A DNA stretch of 64,000 bases, taken from Azophilus sp963663395 (GTDB taxonomy: Bacteria > Pseudomonadota > Gammaproteobacteria > Pseudomonadales > Azotimanducaceae). The stretch covers positions 2,046,001 to 2,110,000 of the forward strand of contig OY760226.1 in assembly GCA_963663395.1 (NCBI GenBank). Direction: 5' to 3'. The notes below the pieces were generated by a model. The model was not told the DNA's origin. It did no database searches and saw nothing but the letters and a program-made list of their open reading frames with translations. The position numbers were made by a program, and so were the translations under genes. Of this stretch, positions 17,741-29,958 are shown piece after piece. Numbering within the stretch: the first letter of the stretch is position 1; every line of letters starts with the position of its first letter.

Positions 17741-19750
17741 TCAATTGCCCGAATAAGTCACCCGATAGACCGCCCCATACTGGTCGTCGGATATGAGCAG
17801 GCTGCCGTCGGGTGCGACCAGCACATCGTTCGGGCGCCCCCAGTTCCGCTGGCTCTCCGTGTCCAGCCAGCCTGTGATGAACGGTTCGTAGCGCGATTTT
17901 CCATCTTCGAAGACGATGACGCCAACCTGGTAGCCCACCTTGCGGGACCGGTTCCAGGAACCGTGTTCGGCAACGAATAGCGCATTCCGGTAGCGCGCCG
18001 GAAATTGTGAGCCGGTATAGAAGTCGACACCCAGGGCAGCGGAATGGGCCTGAATCTCCACCACCGGTGGTGTGTAGTCCGCCGGATTCCTGCCGCTCCC
18101 GTGCGTAGGATCGAGAATGTCGGTTGCGTGCACGTACGGAAAGCCGAAGTGCTGTCCGGGGCTGGTGATGAGGTTGAACTCTTCCGGCGGAATGTCATCG
18201 CCCATCCAGTCGCGGCCGTTGTCCGAGAACCAGAGTTGCCCGGTGCCTGGATGCCATGCGAAGCCGACGGTGTTGCGGATGCCGTGGGCGATGATTTCGG
18301 TCTCGCCGGTTGCCGGGTCCATGCTCATCAGCGACGCGAAGCGCGCATCGTCGGACAGGCAGACGTTGCAGGGCGCGCCGACGGGTACATAAAGCTGTCC
18401 ATCGGGGCCGAACTTGATGTACTTCCAGCCGTGGTGATCTTCGGTCGGTAACCGGTCGGTCACCAGGTCGTATGCGGCGTTCGGCTCCAGGCGCCGGCCG
18501 ATGCCGGCAAAACGCAAGACCCGGTTCAGCGCCGCGACGTACAGGTCGCCGTCCCGCTCGGCCACGCCGCTCGGCATGGTCAATCCCTCGGCCAGCACAA
18601 CCACCTCCGGACCTGTCCGGCCCAGCGCATGGGGCAGTGCGTAGACCCTGCCCCCACCTTCGCGCAACGTACCGACGTAGAGCGTGCCGTCGGCCGCCAG
18701 CGCCATCTGCCGGGCATTGCCGACTTCGGAGGAGACGATGTGAACGTCGAATCCGGGCGGGAGTGTCAGCCTGTCCAGGATCGGGTCCCTGGCGACAGGG
18801 AGGGCCGGCGTCCTGGCCGGCGGGGCCGTGGACAGGTTCGTGAGGTGCCCGGTCGGGCTCATCATCAGGCTCATCACCGCAACGGGCTGGTTGGCGGAAA
18901 CCCGCAGCTGCCACTTGCCTGTCCCCGCGCCCAGCGCACCCTGCAGCGGCGCCGCAGCCTCTCCGCTCCCGTCCGGGGCGGCTCGGCTTTCCACCGACTC
19001 CAGTTCCGCCGCCGTGACTTCCCGCGCTCCATCCGGGGGAAGGGTAACCGTCACGGTACCCGCTGCAGCGTCCGCAGGAAGGCTGCCGGACTCGCCGGAA
19101 TCGTCGATCCCGGTGACCGTCACCCGGATCTCCGACGAATTCGTGTTGATCAGCCGCAGGATGCTGCGCTGCCGATCGTTCCTGCCCGGGTTGAATATCG
19201 CCACGCGGTGTCCGTCCGTGCCAGGTTCCACCACATCGTGCATGGCGGTAAGAAACCCGTCTTCGGTGCGAATGTAGGCCAGCACTTCAATGTTCAGGTC
19301 GCTCGCAAGTTCCAGGCGTCGGTTGCCCTGTGCGCTTCCGGTGCCGACGGGCAGGCCCTTGTCCGCAGCGCCCTGCTCCAGGTTCTCCGAGTTGAAGTGC
19401 ACGGTCTCGCGCGCATCGATCGCGAGTTGTACCGGCCCCGAGCTCAAGCCGTCGTCGTCGATGGCCGTGATGGTCACTTCTCCCGCGGTGTCGGTCCGGT
19501 TGATCACCCGCACGAAGCCTTCGCGGTGCTCATCGGACGTGGACGGAAACAGCGGCACGAGGTGCGCTTCGGTGTCGCTCGACACCACTCCCGCGGCTGC
19601 AGTGGGTGAAGCGAAAGCGGCCGCCGGCGCCACTGCAACCGGGGCGTCAGCGTCCGCTTGCGGGAAGACGGGCGGCATCGGGGCGAGCACGAATAGCCCG
19701 GCGAACGACGCTGTGCCGAGCGCGCCGGCTGCGTAAATACGGGGTTTCAT
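17741..19750 (-). CDS. Exported PQQ-type sugar/sorbosone dehydrogenase-like protein
   Basis: 669 residues with an N-terminal membrane or signal segment. Residues about 55-310 form a low-similarity region of beta-sandwich-like repeats (FVRVINRTDTAGEVTITAIDDDG, LRLINTNSSEIRVTVTGIDDSG). Residues about 340-669 are a beta-propeller of the glucose/sorbosone dehydrogenase (GSDH) type: ARQMALAADGTLYVGT, HGWKYIKFGPDGQLYVPVGAPCN, HGIRNTVGFAWHPGTGQLWFSDNGRDW and the end GSLLISDDQYGAVYRVTY. Members oxidise sugars with PQQ in the periplasm. The duplicated N-terminal module is unusual for the family. Confidence 0.85.
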   Translation of the reverse strand: MKPRIYAAGALGTASFAGLFVLAPMPPVFPQADADAPVAVAPAAAFASPTAAAGVVSSDTEAHLVPLFPSTSDEHREGFVRVINRTDTAGEVTITAIDDDGLSSGPVQLAIDARETVHFNSENLEQGAADKGLPVGTGSAQGNRRLELASDLNIEVLAYIRTEDGFLTAMHDVVEPGTDGHRVAIFNPGRNDRQRSILRLINTNSSEIRVTVTGIDDSGESGSLPADAAAGTVTVTLPPDGAREVTAAELESVESRAAPDGSGEAAAPLQGALGAGTGKWQLRVSANQPVAVMSLMMSPTGHLTNLSTAPPARTPALPVARDPILDRLTLPPGFDVHIVSSEVGNARQMALAADGTLYVGTLREGGGRVYALPHALGRTGPEVVVLAEGLTMPSGVAERDGDLYVAALNRVLRFAGIGRRLEPNAAYDLVTDRLPTEDHHGWKYIKFGPDGQLYVPVGAPCNVCLSDDARFASLMSMDPATGETEIIAHGIRNTVGFAWHPGTGQLWFSDNGRDWMGDDIPPEEFNLITSPGQHFGFPYVHATDILDPTHGSGRNPADYTPPVVEIQAHSAALGVDFYTGSQFPARYRNALFVAEHGSWNRSRKVGYQVGVIVFEDGKSRYEPFITGWLDTESQRNWGRPNDVLVAPDGSLLISDDQYGAVYRVTYSGN

Positions 19751-20083
19751 CCGCCCCTTTTATCAGGAACACGCCATTGGCGAAACGCGCTGTTTCGTCG
19801 GCAGGCCACCATTCGCAAGCGCCTGTCAGAAAGCCGCGCCAATAGCGGCTGCCGGGAAACCGGCATGGGGAAACAGCGATCGGGTCAGTGTGCGTCGTCG
19901 ATTATTGGCGGGAACCGCGTCGGCAGCGGTCGTGAGCGCCTGTGGCAATATGGGGCGAGCGGTGTTACTCAGTATCTGCGCTGTCCGGGCGCTCGACGGA
20001 ATGTCCGTCGCATCGAGGCCGGACGCATGGCAGGGAGCCGGCGCGCCGGCCGCAAGATCTGGGAAAAACGAAGGGAACACGGC

Positions 20084-21520
20084 ATGGCAACATCAGACTC
20101 CGGCCGCAGCGTGGAGTACGAATCCGTCTCCAGCGACTACCTGGCTGCCCGCCAGCTCAGGAAGGGCGCTGCCGGCTGGGTATTGCTGGCGGGCCTGGGC
20201 GTCGCCTACGTGATCTCGGGGGATTTCGCGGGCTGGAACCTCGGCCTGGGCCGCGGCGGTTTCGGCGGCCTGCTGATCGCCACGGTGATCATGGCCGTCA
20301 TGTACCTGTGCATGGTGCTGAGCCTGGCCGAGCTGTCGGCATCGTTGCCGACGGCCGGCGGCGGCTACAGCTTTGCACGACGGGCCCTGGGCCCCTGGGG
20401 CGGGTACCTGACCGGTATGGCGATCCTGCTCGAGTACGCCCTGGCGCCGGCGGCCATCGCCGTTTTCATCGGCGGCTACGTCAACTCCCTGATCGGCATC
20501 GACGGCTGGGTGGTTTACCTGGGGAGCTACCTGCTTTTCGTCGGCATACACCTCTGGGGCGCCGGGGAGGCGCTGAAGACGATGTTCGTCATCACGCTGC
20601 TGGCGGTTCTGGCCATCGGTGTATTCGTGGTTGGCATGCTGCCGCACTTCGATGCAGCCAATCTTTTCGATATTGCGGTCGACGAAGGCGCCGCGGGCGC
20701 CAGCAGCTTTCTGCCGGAAGGGTACCTGGGCGTCTGGGCAGCCTTTCCGTTTGCCATCTGGTTCTTTCTGGCCGTCGAGGGGGTGCCCCTGGCGGCCGAG
20801 GAAGCGGGCAACCCGGCGCGGGACATGCCGCGGGGGATCATAACTGCCATGTTCATCCTGCTGCTGTTCGGCGGCCTGGTGCTGGTGCTGGCACCGGGTG
20901 GGGCCGGGGCAGGCTACATGGCCGATCACGGCGCGCCCCTGGTCGGCGCCCTGCAGGCGGTCTACGGCGAGGACTCCCTGGCGGCATCGTTCGTGAACTG
21001 GGTGGGCCTGTCCGGTCTGATCGCCAGTTTCTTCTCGATCATCTATGCCTATTCCCGGCAGGTTTTCGCGCTGTCCAGGGCGGGTTACCTGCCGCGGGCA
21101 TTGTCGGTGACGAACCGCAGGCGCGTTCCCGTGCTGGCCCTGGTGGTGCCCGGCCTGATCGGGTTCTGCCTGTCGCTTACGGGGCAGGGCGACCTGATGC
21201 TGACCATGGCGGTGTTCGGGGCCACCATTTCCTATGCCCTGATGACGCTTTCACACATGGTGCTGCGCCGCACGGAGCCGGGCCTGGAGCGGCCCTATCG
21301 CACCCCCGGCGGCTCGATAACCGCAGGAGTCGCATTCGTGCTGGCCATCGTGGCCTTCATATCCACCTTCCTGGCCAGCCTGGAGGCGGCCATCTGGAGC
21401 GCTGTCTTCTATGTGCTCATGGTCGGCTATTTCTACTTTTACAGCCGGCATCATCTGGTGGCCAATGCACCGGAAGAGGAGTTCGAGGCGATCGCGCTGG
21501 CGGAGCGGGAAATCAGATAA
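20084..21520 (+). CDS. APC-family permease, ethanolamine permease-like
   Basis: 478 residues with about 12 membrane segments. The signatures VAYVISGDFAGWNLGLGRGGFGG and LPTAGGGYSFARRALGPWGGYLTG are those of ethanolamine permease (EutP/Eat) relatives in the amino acid-polyamine-organocation superfamily. ATG 20084 is preceded by GGAACACGGC and starts at a normal cytosolic tail; the open frame upstream (to 19865) is not membrane-protein-like. No ethanolamine ammonia-lyase genes are in the window, so the substrate is inferred from the family only. Confidence 0.88.
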   Translation: MATSDSGRSVEYESVSSDYLAARQLRKGAAGWVLLAGLGVAYVISGDFAGWNLGLGRGGFGGLLIATVIMAVMYLCMVLSLAELSASLPTAGGGYSFARRALGPWGGYLTGMAILLEYALAPAAIAVFIGGYVNSLIGIDGWVVYLGSYLLFVGIHLWGAGEALKTMFVITLLAVLAIGVFVVGMLPHFDAANLFDIAVDEGAAGASSFLPEGYLGVWAAFPFAIWFFLAVEGVPLAAEEAGNPARDMPRGIITAMFILLLFGGLVLVLAPGGAGAGYMADHGAPLVGALQAVYGEDSLAASFVNWVGLSGLIASFFSIIYAYSRQVFALSRAGYLPRALSVTNRRRVPVLALVVPGLIGFCLSLTGQGDLMLTMAVFGATISYALMTLSHMVLRRTEPGLERPYRTPGGSITAGVAFVLAIVAFISTFLASLEAAIWSAVFYVLMVGYFYFYSRHHLVANAPEEEFEAIALAEREIR

Positions 21521-21590
21521 CAGGCCCTTCCCGATTCGCGGTTGATTTCGCGCGGGTTTCGCATTGCGTCGCCCATCGGCACGAAAAAGG

Positions 21591-22742
21591 CTAACGCGCG
21601 CAATCCGCCGCGATGCTGGAAATGGCGACCCCGCGGCGGCCCTGCCGTATCGCGTGACGGTCGTGGGTGCGGGTGCAGTAGCCCAGGGACAGCCCCGTAG
21701 CGGGATCGGCCCAGGCGATCTGGCCGCCAGCGCCGTTGTGGCCGAAGGCGCCCGGGGAATTGGTTTTGCCGAAGCCCCTGAAACTGCGCTTGTCGTCCCC
21801 GGCGATGACGATGCCGAGGCCGCGGTTGGCAACCGTGCCGATGAGGTCGGTGAAGTCGCCGCTCAGCACCGTTCGCGCGCGGTGCAGCATGGCTTCCTCC
21901 CAGATGCGTTCGCCGCCGAGTCCGCCGTGCAGGAGGCCCTGGTAGAACATCGCCAGCTCCGCGGCGCTCATGAACGCACCGCCGCCGGGAACACCCACCG
22001 CGCGCACTTCCGGGCGGTTGAAGTTCAGTATGGCCTCTTCGGTGACTTCAGTAACGGGCGGGAGCGGTAACCCGAGGTTCCGCCAGTCCTGATCGGTCAT
22101 CGCCTCGCCGGCGTGCTCGCAGAGGGCGGCGCGGTGCTGCTCGGTGTCGGGTAGGCCGACGTGCAGGTCGTCGAGGCCCAGAGGCCCCGCAATGCGTTCG
22201 CGCACGAATTCATGGAAGTCCCGGCCGGACCGGCGTTCGACGATCTCGGCGATCACCCACATGCTCGACGACGGGTGGTATTCGAAACGGCTTCCCGGCG
22301 GCCAGTTGAGCTGCCACTGATCGAACCGTTCGAGCCGCCGGTTCCTGTCTGTCCAGTCGAGAGCGCGGAAAGGCGCGGCCGGAAAACCGGCCGTATGCGT
22401 GAACAGCTGCTGTACCCGCAAGGAGTCCTTACCATGGCTTGCGAACTCGGGGATGATGTCGGCGACGATCTCGTCTTCCCGCAGCCTGCCTTCCTGCATC
22501 AGGATCCAGGCCGCAGCCGAGGTCACGGCCTTGGTGGCGGAGAACACGCACACCAGGCTGTCGTCGCGCAGGTCTCCGAAGCTTTCCAGAAGCGCCAGCC
22601 TGCCGTTCCGAGCCAGCGCCACCTGGACGCCGGAGAGCAGCCCCTCGTCCACCTCGCGGCGCACCCGGGCGAGCAGTTCATCAACTTTGCGGCGGTCCAG
22701 CCGGGCTTCTTCGACGCTGGAAGTCAGCGAGCCTGGAACCAT
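21591..22742 (-). CDS. Serine hydrolase, beta-lactamase/EstB family
   Basis: 383 residues of the class C beta-lactamase fold. The catalytic Ser-x-x-Lys is in FSATKAVT, the Tyr motif in YHPSSSMW, and the third motif region in FGHNGAGGQ. No signal peptide, which suits an esterase rather than a periplasmic lactamase. ATG 22742 has a strong GGAGGGAG ribosome site; the open frame upstream is not used. It is divergent from the Uma2 gene. Confidence 0.88.
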   Translation of the reverse strand: MVPGSLTSSVEEARLDRRKVDELLARVRREVDEGLLSGVQVALARNGRLALLESFGDLRDDSLVCVFSATKAVTSAAAWILMQEGRLREDEIVADIIPEFASHGKDSLRVQQLFTHTAGFPAAPFRALDWTDRNRRLERFDQWQLNWPPGSRFEYHPSSSMWVIAEIVERRSGRDFHEFVRERIAGPLGLDDLHVGLPDTEQHRAALCEHAGEAMTDQDWRNLGLPLPPVTEVTEEAILNFNRPEVRAVGVPGGGAFMSAAELAMFYQGLLHGGLGGERIWEEAMLHRARTVLSGDFTDLIGTVANRGLGIVIAGDDKRSFRGFGKTNSPGAFGHNGAGGQIAWADPATGLSLGYCTRTHDRHAIRQGRRGVAISSIAADCAR

Positions 22743-22859
22743 GGATCTCCCTCCGATTGTGATGTCGTTTGCACGCACTCCACGAGCGCTTTCCCACGCT
22801 CGCTCAAGACCGATGTGCGATACTGGCAAGCTTCTCCATGTTGACATAGGAAGTGTGAA

Positions 22860-23585
22860 ATGTCTGATGTCGTGGATGAGCCGAAGGTTGCCGGAAAAGC
22901 CGGTCGAAACCCGTCAACCTCCACCGAGTTGAAAGCCGGCGCAAAGCTGACCCGCCCTGAATTCGAACGCCGGTATTCCGCACACCCCAACCTCAAAAAA
23001 GCCGAGTTGGTCGATGGCATCGTCCGCATGCCGTCTCCGGTGCGCTACGTACAGCACGCCAGACCGCATACGGCCCTGCTCGAGCTGCTGATCCTGTATG
23101 CGGGCCGTACGCCGGGCGTCGGGGCAGTGTCCAATGCCTCGGTGCGGCTCGATTCGCGCACCGAGGTGCAGCCGGACGCATTGCTGCGCATCGAATCGGC
23201 TGAATTGGGCCAATCCGTGGTCGATGCCGACGGTTACATCACCGGCGCGCCGGAGCTTGTGGCCGAAGTTTCCGCCTCCAGCGCGCGGTTCGATTTGCGC
23301 GAAAAGCTCGACGCCTACCTCAGGAACGGCGTGCGTGAATATCTTGTCTGGCAGACCCTTGCTCGTCGAATCGACTGGTTTGAACGGGTCGAGGGGACAT
23401 TCCGGCCGTTGCCGACAAGCGCTGGCGGTGTCGTTTCGAGCCGTGTTTTTCCCGGATTGCGGCTGGCGCCTGAAGCGATGGTTGCGGAAGACGATGCCAG
23501 GGCGCTGGCCGCGGCGCAGGCCGGTCTGGGGAGTACCGCCCACCTCGAGTTCCTCGAGAGGCTGAGAGGCGCGCCGATGCGATAG
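22860..23585 (+). CDS. Uma2 family (PD-(D/E)XK-like) protein
   Basis: 241 residues with the DUF820/Uma2 pattern: LTRPEFERRYSAHPNLKKAELVDGIVRMPSPV, VQPDALLRI, PELVAEVSASS with the acidic and Glu residues of a restriction-endonuclease-like core, and REYLVWQTLARRIDWF. The N-terminal tail is longer than usual. The biological role of this family is not settled. Confidence 0.85.
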   Translation: MSDVVDEPKVAGKAGRNPSTSTELKAGAKLTRPEFERRYSAHPNLKKAELVDGIVRMPSPVRYVQHARPHTALLELLILYAGRTPGVGAVSNASVRLDSRTEVQPDALLRIESAELGQSVVDADGYITGAPELVAEVSASSARFDLREKLDAYLRNGVREYLVWQTLARRIDWFERVEGTFRPLPTSAGGVVSSRVFPGLRLAPEAMVAEDDARALAAAQAGLGSTAHLEFLERLRGAPMR

Positions 23586-23647
23586 CGAAACTCCGTTAGG
23601 CACTTTGTTAAACTCCCGCCCCGATTTCCAACGCTTCCGGAGGGAAG

Positions 23648-24583
23648 ATGAAGACACTGTGCTGCATCTGGCTGACTGCCGCTGTCGCGGCCATGCCGGC
23701 ACTGGCGGACGAGGCGTGCCAGCCGTCCCGCTGGGGCGCCGACGACGAGATCGGCAACGCCAATCTGATCACGGCTGAATCCGTACTCATGGCCGCCCAA
23801 CTCATCAAAACGGGCAAGGTCTACAGCCTGGGCATCACCATCGGTGCCGACACGCCCGCTTTCCCGCCCCGGGGGCTGTCGATCACCGTCGTGCAGCCGA
23901 ACCAGCAGGAAAGCGCCCGCCCGTTCGGCGCGATGACCTACAACGACGATATTTTCACCGGATGGCTGGGGATCGGGCCGCAACTCGACGGGCTTGGCCA
24001 TCTGGGGGACGACGGCGAGTACTACAACTGCAACAAGGCGCGCGACTTCTCCCTCATCACCGGGCTCACGAAGCTGGGTATCGAGAAAGTGCCGCCGATC
24101 GTCGCGCGCGGCATCGTGCTGGACATGGCCGGGCACTTCGAGGCGGATTTCCTGGAAGCCGGCAGGCACTTCAGCGTCGAGGACGTGAAGGCGGTTGCAG
24201 AGCGGCAGGGTACGCCCGTTCAGGAAGGCGATGTGGTGCTCTTCCACACCGGCTGGACCGAGGCCAAGCTGCATTCGGACCCGCAGGCCTGGGCAGCGGG
24301 CGGGCCCGGCATATCGGAAGAGGTTGCAACCTACCTGGCGGCCAGCAACGTGGTGGCCGCGGGGGCGGATACCTGGGGCCTCGACGTGGTCCCGTCGCAG
24401 CACCCGGACCGGCCGTTCCAGGGTCACATCACGCTGTTGAAGGAAAACGGCATCTACATTCTCGAGACCATGAATACCGGTCCCCTGGTGCGTGACGGGG
24501 CGTTCGAGTTCCTCTTCGTGCTCGGTCAGGCGAAGGTGCGGGGAGCGGTACAGATGATCATCAACCCGGTGGCCATCCGTTGA
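23648..24583 (+). CDS. Exported cyclase family protein (kynurenine formamidase-like)
   Basis: 311 residues with a signal peptide (LCCIWLTAAVAAMPALA). The cyclase-fold pattern is present: WGADDEIGNANLIT, GITIGADTPAFPPRG, a degenerate HxGTHxD region read as LDGLGHLG, PPIVARGIVLDMA, and GDVVLFHTGWTE. Members hydrolyse N-formyl or cyclic amides using a metal. The end overlaps the gamma-glutamyltransferase start (TTGA), so the two are co-translated and both exported. Confidence 0.82.
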   Translation: MKTLCCIWLTAAVAAMPALADEACQPSRWGADDEIGNANLITAESVLMAAQLIKTGKVYSLGITIGADTPAFPPRGLSITVVQPNQQESARPFGAMTYNDDIFTGWLGIGPQLDGLGHLGDDGEYYNCNKARDFSLITGLTKLGIEKVPPIVARGIVLDMAGHFEADFLEAGRHFSVEDVKAVAERQGTPVQEGDVVLFHTGWTEAKLHSDPQAWAAGGPGISEEVATYLAASNVVAAGADTWGLDVVPSQHPDRPFQGHITLLKENGIYILETMNTGPLVRDGAFEFLFVLGQAKVRGAVQMIINPVAIR

Positions 24584-26343
24584 GACGCATCAGAGCGGCC
24601 GGGAGCGGCCTCATTTCCGCACTGTCGCCCGCATTGGCGGCCGGGCTGCTTGCCTGGCTCGCGATTGGCGGTCAGGTGGCGTACGGGGCGAGCCCGCCTG
24701 CCGTATTCGGGGCGGACGGCGGGGTCGCGAGCCGTTCGCGGCTGGCTTCCGAGGTTGCGGCCGACGTGCTGCGCCGGGGCGGCAACGCGGTGGATGCCGC
24801 GGTTGCCGGCGGCTTTGCCCTGGCGGTGACCTGGCCGTCCGCGGGCAATCTGGGGGGCGGCGGCTTCATGGTAATCCGCATGGCGGACGGCACCACGACG
24901 ACGAACGATCACAGGGAAAAAGCGCCTGGCGCCGCTACCCACGACATGTACCTGGACGAAAACGGCGACGTGATTGCCGGGCTTTCCACCGATTCCCACC
25001 TGGCCTCCGGCGTTCCGGGAAGCGTGGACGGGTTGCTTGCCGCACTCGAGAAGTTCGGCACCATGAGCCGTGGGCAGGTACTGCAGCCCGCCATCGGCCT
25101 GGCCCGCAACGGCTTCACCTTGCCCAGGGACATGGCGCAGGCGTTTGCCCGGCGCCGCGACCAATTCGCGCAGTATCCGGGCAGTGCGGCCAAGTTCGCG
25201 CGGGCGGACGGCAGCGCATTCGAATCCGGCGACCTGTTTCGCCAGCCGGACCTTGCCGCGAGCCTCGAGCGCATAAGTGAAAAGGGCCGGGCCGGCTTCT
25301 ACGAAGGGAAGACCGCCGACCTCATCGTTGCCGAGATGCAGCGCGGCGGCGGGTTGATCTCGCACGAAGACCTTGCCGCCTACAGAAGCGTCTGGCGGGA
25401 ACCCGTAACCGGGTCTTACCGCGGTCACGAGATCGTCTCCATGCCGCCCCCATCGTCCGGCGGAGTATTGCTCGTGCAGATGCTGAACATGCTGGAACCG
25501 TACGACATCGGGGGGATGGGTTTCGGCAGCGCCGCCGCGGCCCATCACCTTGTCGAGGCGGAGCGACGGGCCTATGCCGACCGGGCCGAGTACCTCGGGG
25601 ACCCGGACTTCTATCCGGTGCCCGTCACCCGGCTGACGGCAAAGGATTACGCCCGGGAACGGTTCGCGGACTTCGACCCCGCCAAGGCGAGCCGTTCCGC
25701 GGACATCGGCGCCGGTGCGGCGCCGCCCGCCGAGAGCCCGGACACCACCCACCTGTCGGTCATCGACGGGGGCGGCAACGCCGTGGCGTACACGACAACG
25801 CTGAACCTGTCATACGGCTCGAAAATCGTCGCCGAGGGAACCGGCATTCTGCTCAACAACGAGATGGACGACTTCTCGGCAAAGCCCGACACCCCGAACG
25901 CGTTCGGCCTGATCGGCCGGGAAGCCAACGCCATTGCCCCCGGCAAGCGCATGCTGAGTTCGATGACGCCGACGCTGGTGACCAGGGAGGGCCAAACCGT
26001 TCTCGCCACCGGATCGCCGGGCGGCAGCACCATCATCACCACCGTGCTGCAGGTGGTGGTGAATACAATCGACCACGGCATGGCGGTATCCGACGCGGTC
26101 GGCGCGCCCCGGTTCCACCACCAGTGGCTGCCGGACCGGGTGTTGCACGAGCCCTTCGCACTGTCGCCCGATACGCTGTCGCTGTTGCGGTCAATGGGGC
26201 ACGAGGGGCTGGTTTCCTGGACGTACGGGCGGGGGATCGGCGACGCCAATTCGGTCTCCCGCAGCGACCAGGGTATATTTGCCATGGCTGATCCCCGCAA
26301 CACCGGCGGCGCGGTCGGCATCAGCCTGACCGCGGAGCAATAG
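24580..26343 (+). CDS. ggt: Gamma-glutamyltransferase
   Basis: 587 residues with a signal peptide and the full two-subunit precursor. The N-terminal half has ASEVAADVLRRGGNAVDAAVA and AGNLGGGGFMV. The self-cleavage site is TTHLSVID, with the nucleophile Thr near residue 390. The small-subunit motifs MDDFSA, GKRMLSSMTPT and GSPGGSTII follow. The enzyme breaks down glutathione and other gamma-glutamyl compounds in the periplasm. It starts at a TTG overlapping the cyclase stop; no better start is visible. Confidence 0.93.
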   Translation: MRRIRAAGSGLISALSPALAAGLLAWLAIGGQVAYGASPPAVFGADGGVASRSRLASEVAADVLRRGGNAVDAAVAGGFALAVTWPSAGNLGGGGFMVIRMADGTTTTNDHREKAPGAATHDMYLDENGDVIAGLSTDSHLASGVPGSVDGLLAALEKFGTMSRGQVLQPAIGLARNGFTLPRDMAQAFARRRDQFAQYPGSAAKFARADGSAFESGDLFRQPDLAASLERISEKGRAGFYEGKTADLIVAEMQRGGGLISHEDLAAYRSVWREPVTGSYRGHEIVSMPPPSSGGVLLVQMLNMLEPYDIGGMGFGSAAAAHHLVEAERRAYADRAEYLGDPDFYPVPVTRLTAKDYARERFADFDPAKASRSADIGAGAAPPAESPDTTHLSVIDGGGNAVAYTTTLNLSYGSKIVAEGTGILLNNEMDDFSAKPDTPNAFGLIGREANAIAPGKRMLSSMTPTLVTREGQTVLATGSPGGSTIITTVLQVVVNTIDHGMAVSDAVGAPRFHHQWLPDRVLHEPFALSPDTLSLLRSMGHEGLVSWTYGRGIGDANSVSRSDQGIFAMADPRNTGGAVGISLTAEQ

Positions 26344-26456
26344 CCGGCTGGCGGTGCGATCAAGTTTCTCCGCAACTGGGGCTCTGCAACTGGGTAAGGA
26401 AGTTCGAAAATGCAGCTCATCTGTCTACATCCCGGCCGCTCGACGACACCAGCCAC

Positions 26457-27119
26457 GTGAAAAGTGAATTCTGGCTGGAACGCTGGCGCACGGGGCAGAT
26501 CGGCTGGCACCAGGCCGAGGTCAATCCGTTGCTCGTCAAGCACTGGCCGCAACTCGAACTGCCGGAAGACTGCCCGGTGTTCGTGCCGCTGTGCGGCAAG
26601 ACCCTCGACATGATCTGGCTGCGCGAGCGGGGTCACCCGGTCTACGGTGTTGAAATCGCCGAGGCGGCGGTGCGCGGCTTCTTCGACGAGAACAGCATTC
26701 GCTTCGAGGTGGCCGAGAACCGAGAGGGCCTGCCCAGGTTCAGCGGCCGCGGCTACAGGATCTATTGCGGCGATTACCTCGAGATCAGCGCCCCCCAGAT
26801 CGGCGCCACTCAGGGCACCTACGACCGGGGCGCGTTGATCGCGTTACCACCGGACAAGCGCCCGATCTATGCCGACCACATCCAGCGCGTCATTCCGGAC
26901 GGTGGCGAGACGCTCCTGATCACCCTGGACTACGACCAGGCCAGGGTACCCGGACCGCCGTACAGCGTCCCGGAGGAAGAGGTGCAGGCGCTGTACGGCC
27001 AGCGGTGCCGCGTCACACGGCTGGACTACTTCGAAACCGACCTGGTTCCGCCCCACTTCCAGGCAGCTGGGCTCGCCTCGGTCATGGAAGGCATCTACCG
27101 GATCACCAAGGAACATTGA
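26457..27119 (+). CDS. tpm: Thiopurine S-methyltransferase family protein
   Basis: 220 residues with the TPMT signature throughout: FWLERWRTGQIGWHQAEVNPLL, VFVPLCGKTLDMIWL (SAM site), GVEIAEAAV, and YDRGALIALPP. Bacterial members methylate selenium, tellurium or thiol compounds with S-adenosylmethionine. It starts at GTG 26457. It lies 21 bp before aconitase and may be co-transcribed with it. Confidence 0.92.
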   Translation: MKSEFWLERWRTGQIGWHQAEVNPLLVKHWPQLELPEDCPVFVPLCGKTLDMIWLRERGHPVYGVEIAEAAVRGFFDENSIRFEVAENREGLPRFSGRGYRIYCGDYLEISAPQIGATQGTYDRGALIALPPDKRPIYADHIQRVIPDGGETLLITLDYDQARVPGPPYSVPEEEVQALYGQRCRVTRLDYFETDLVPPHFQAAGLASVMEGIYRITKEH

Positions 27120-27140
27120 CATCGACATCAGAGAGGAACC

Positions 27141-29810
<2,670 letters not shown>

Positions 29811-29958
29811 AACGCGTCGTCACGAAACGGTGGGGCGGGCCGCAGGTGCAGTGTCCCCACGACTCCCGCAGGGTAGGGCTATGACCTTGACTTTTTCCCG
29901 GATGCACTGGAAATTGTTCGCGAGGGTCCGGGATTGATGCACTGGCCTGGGAGGGAGC

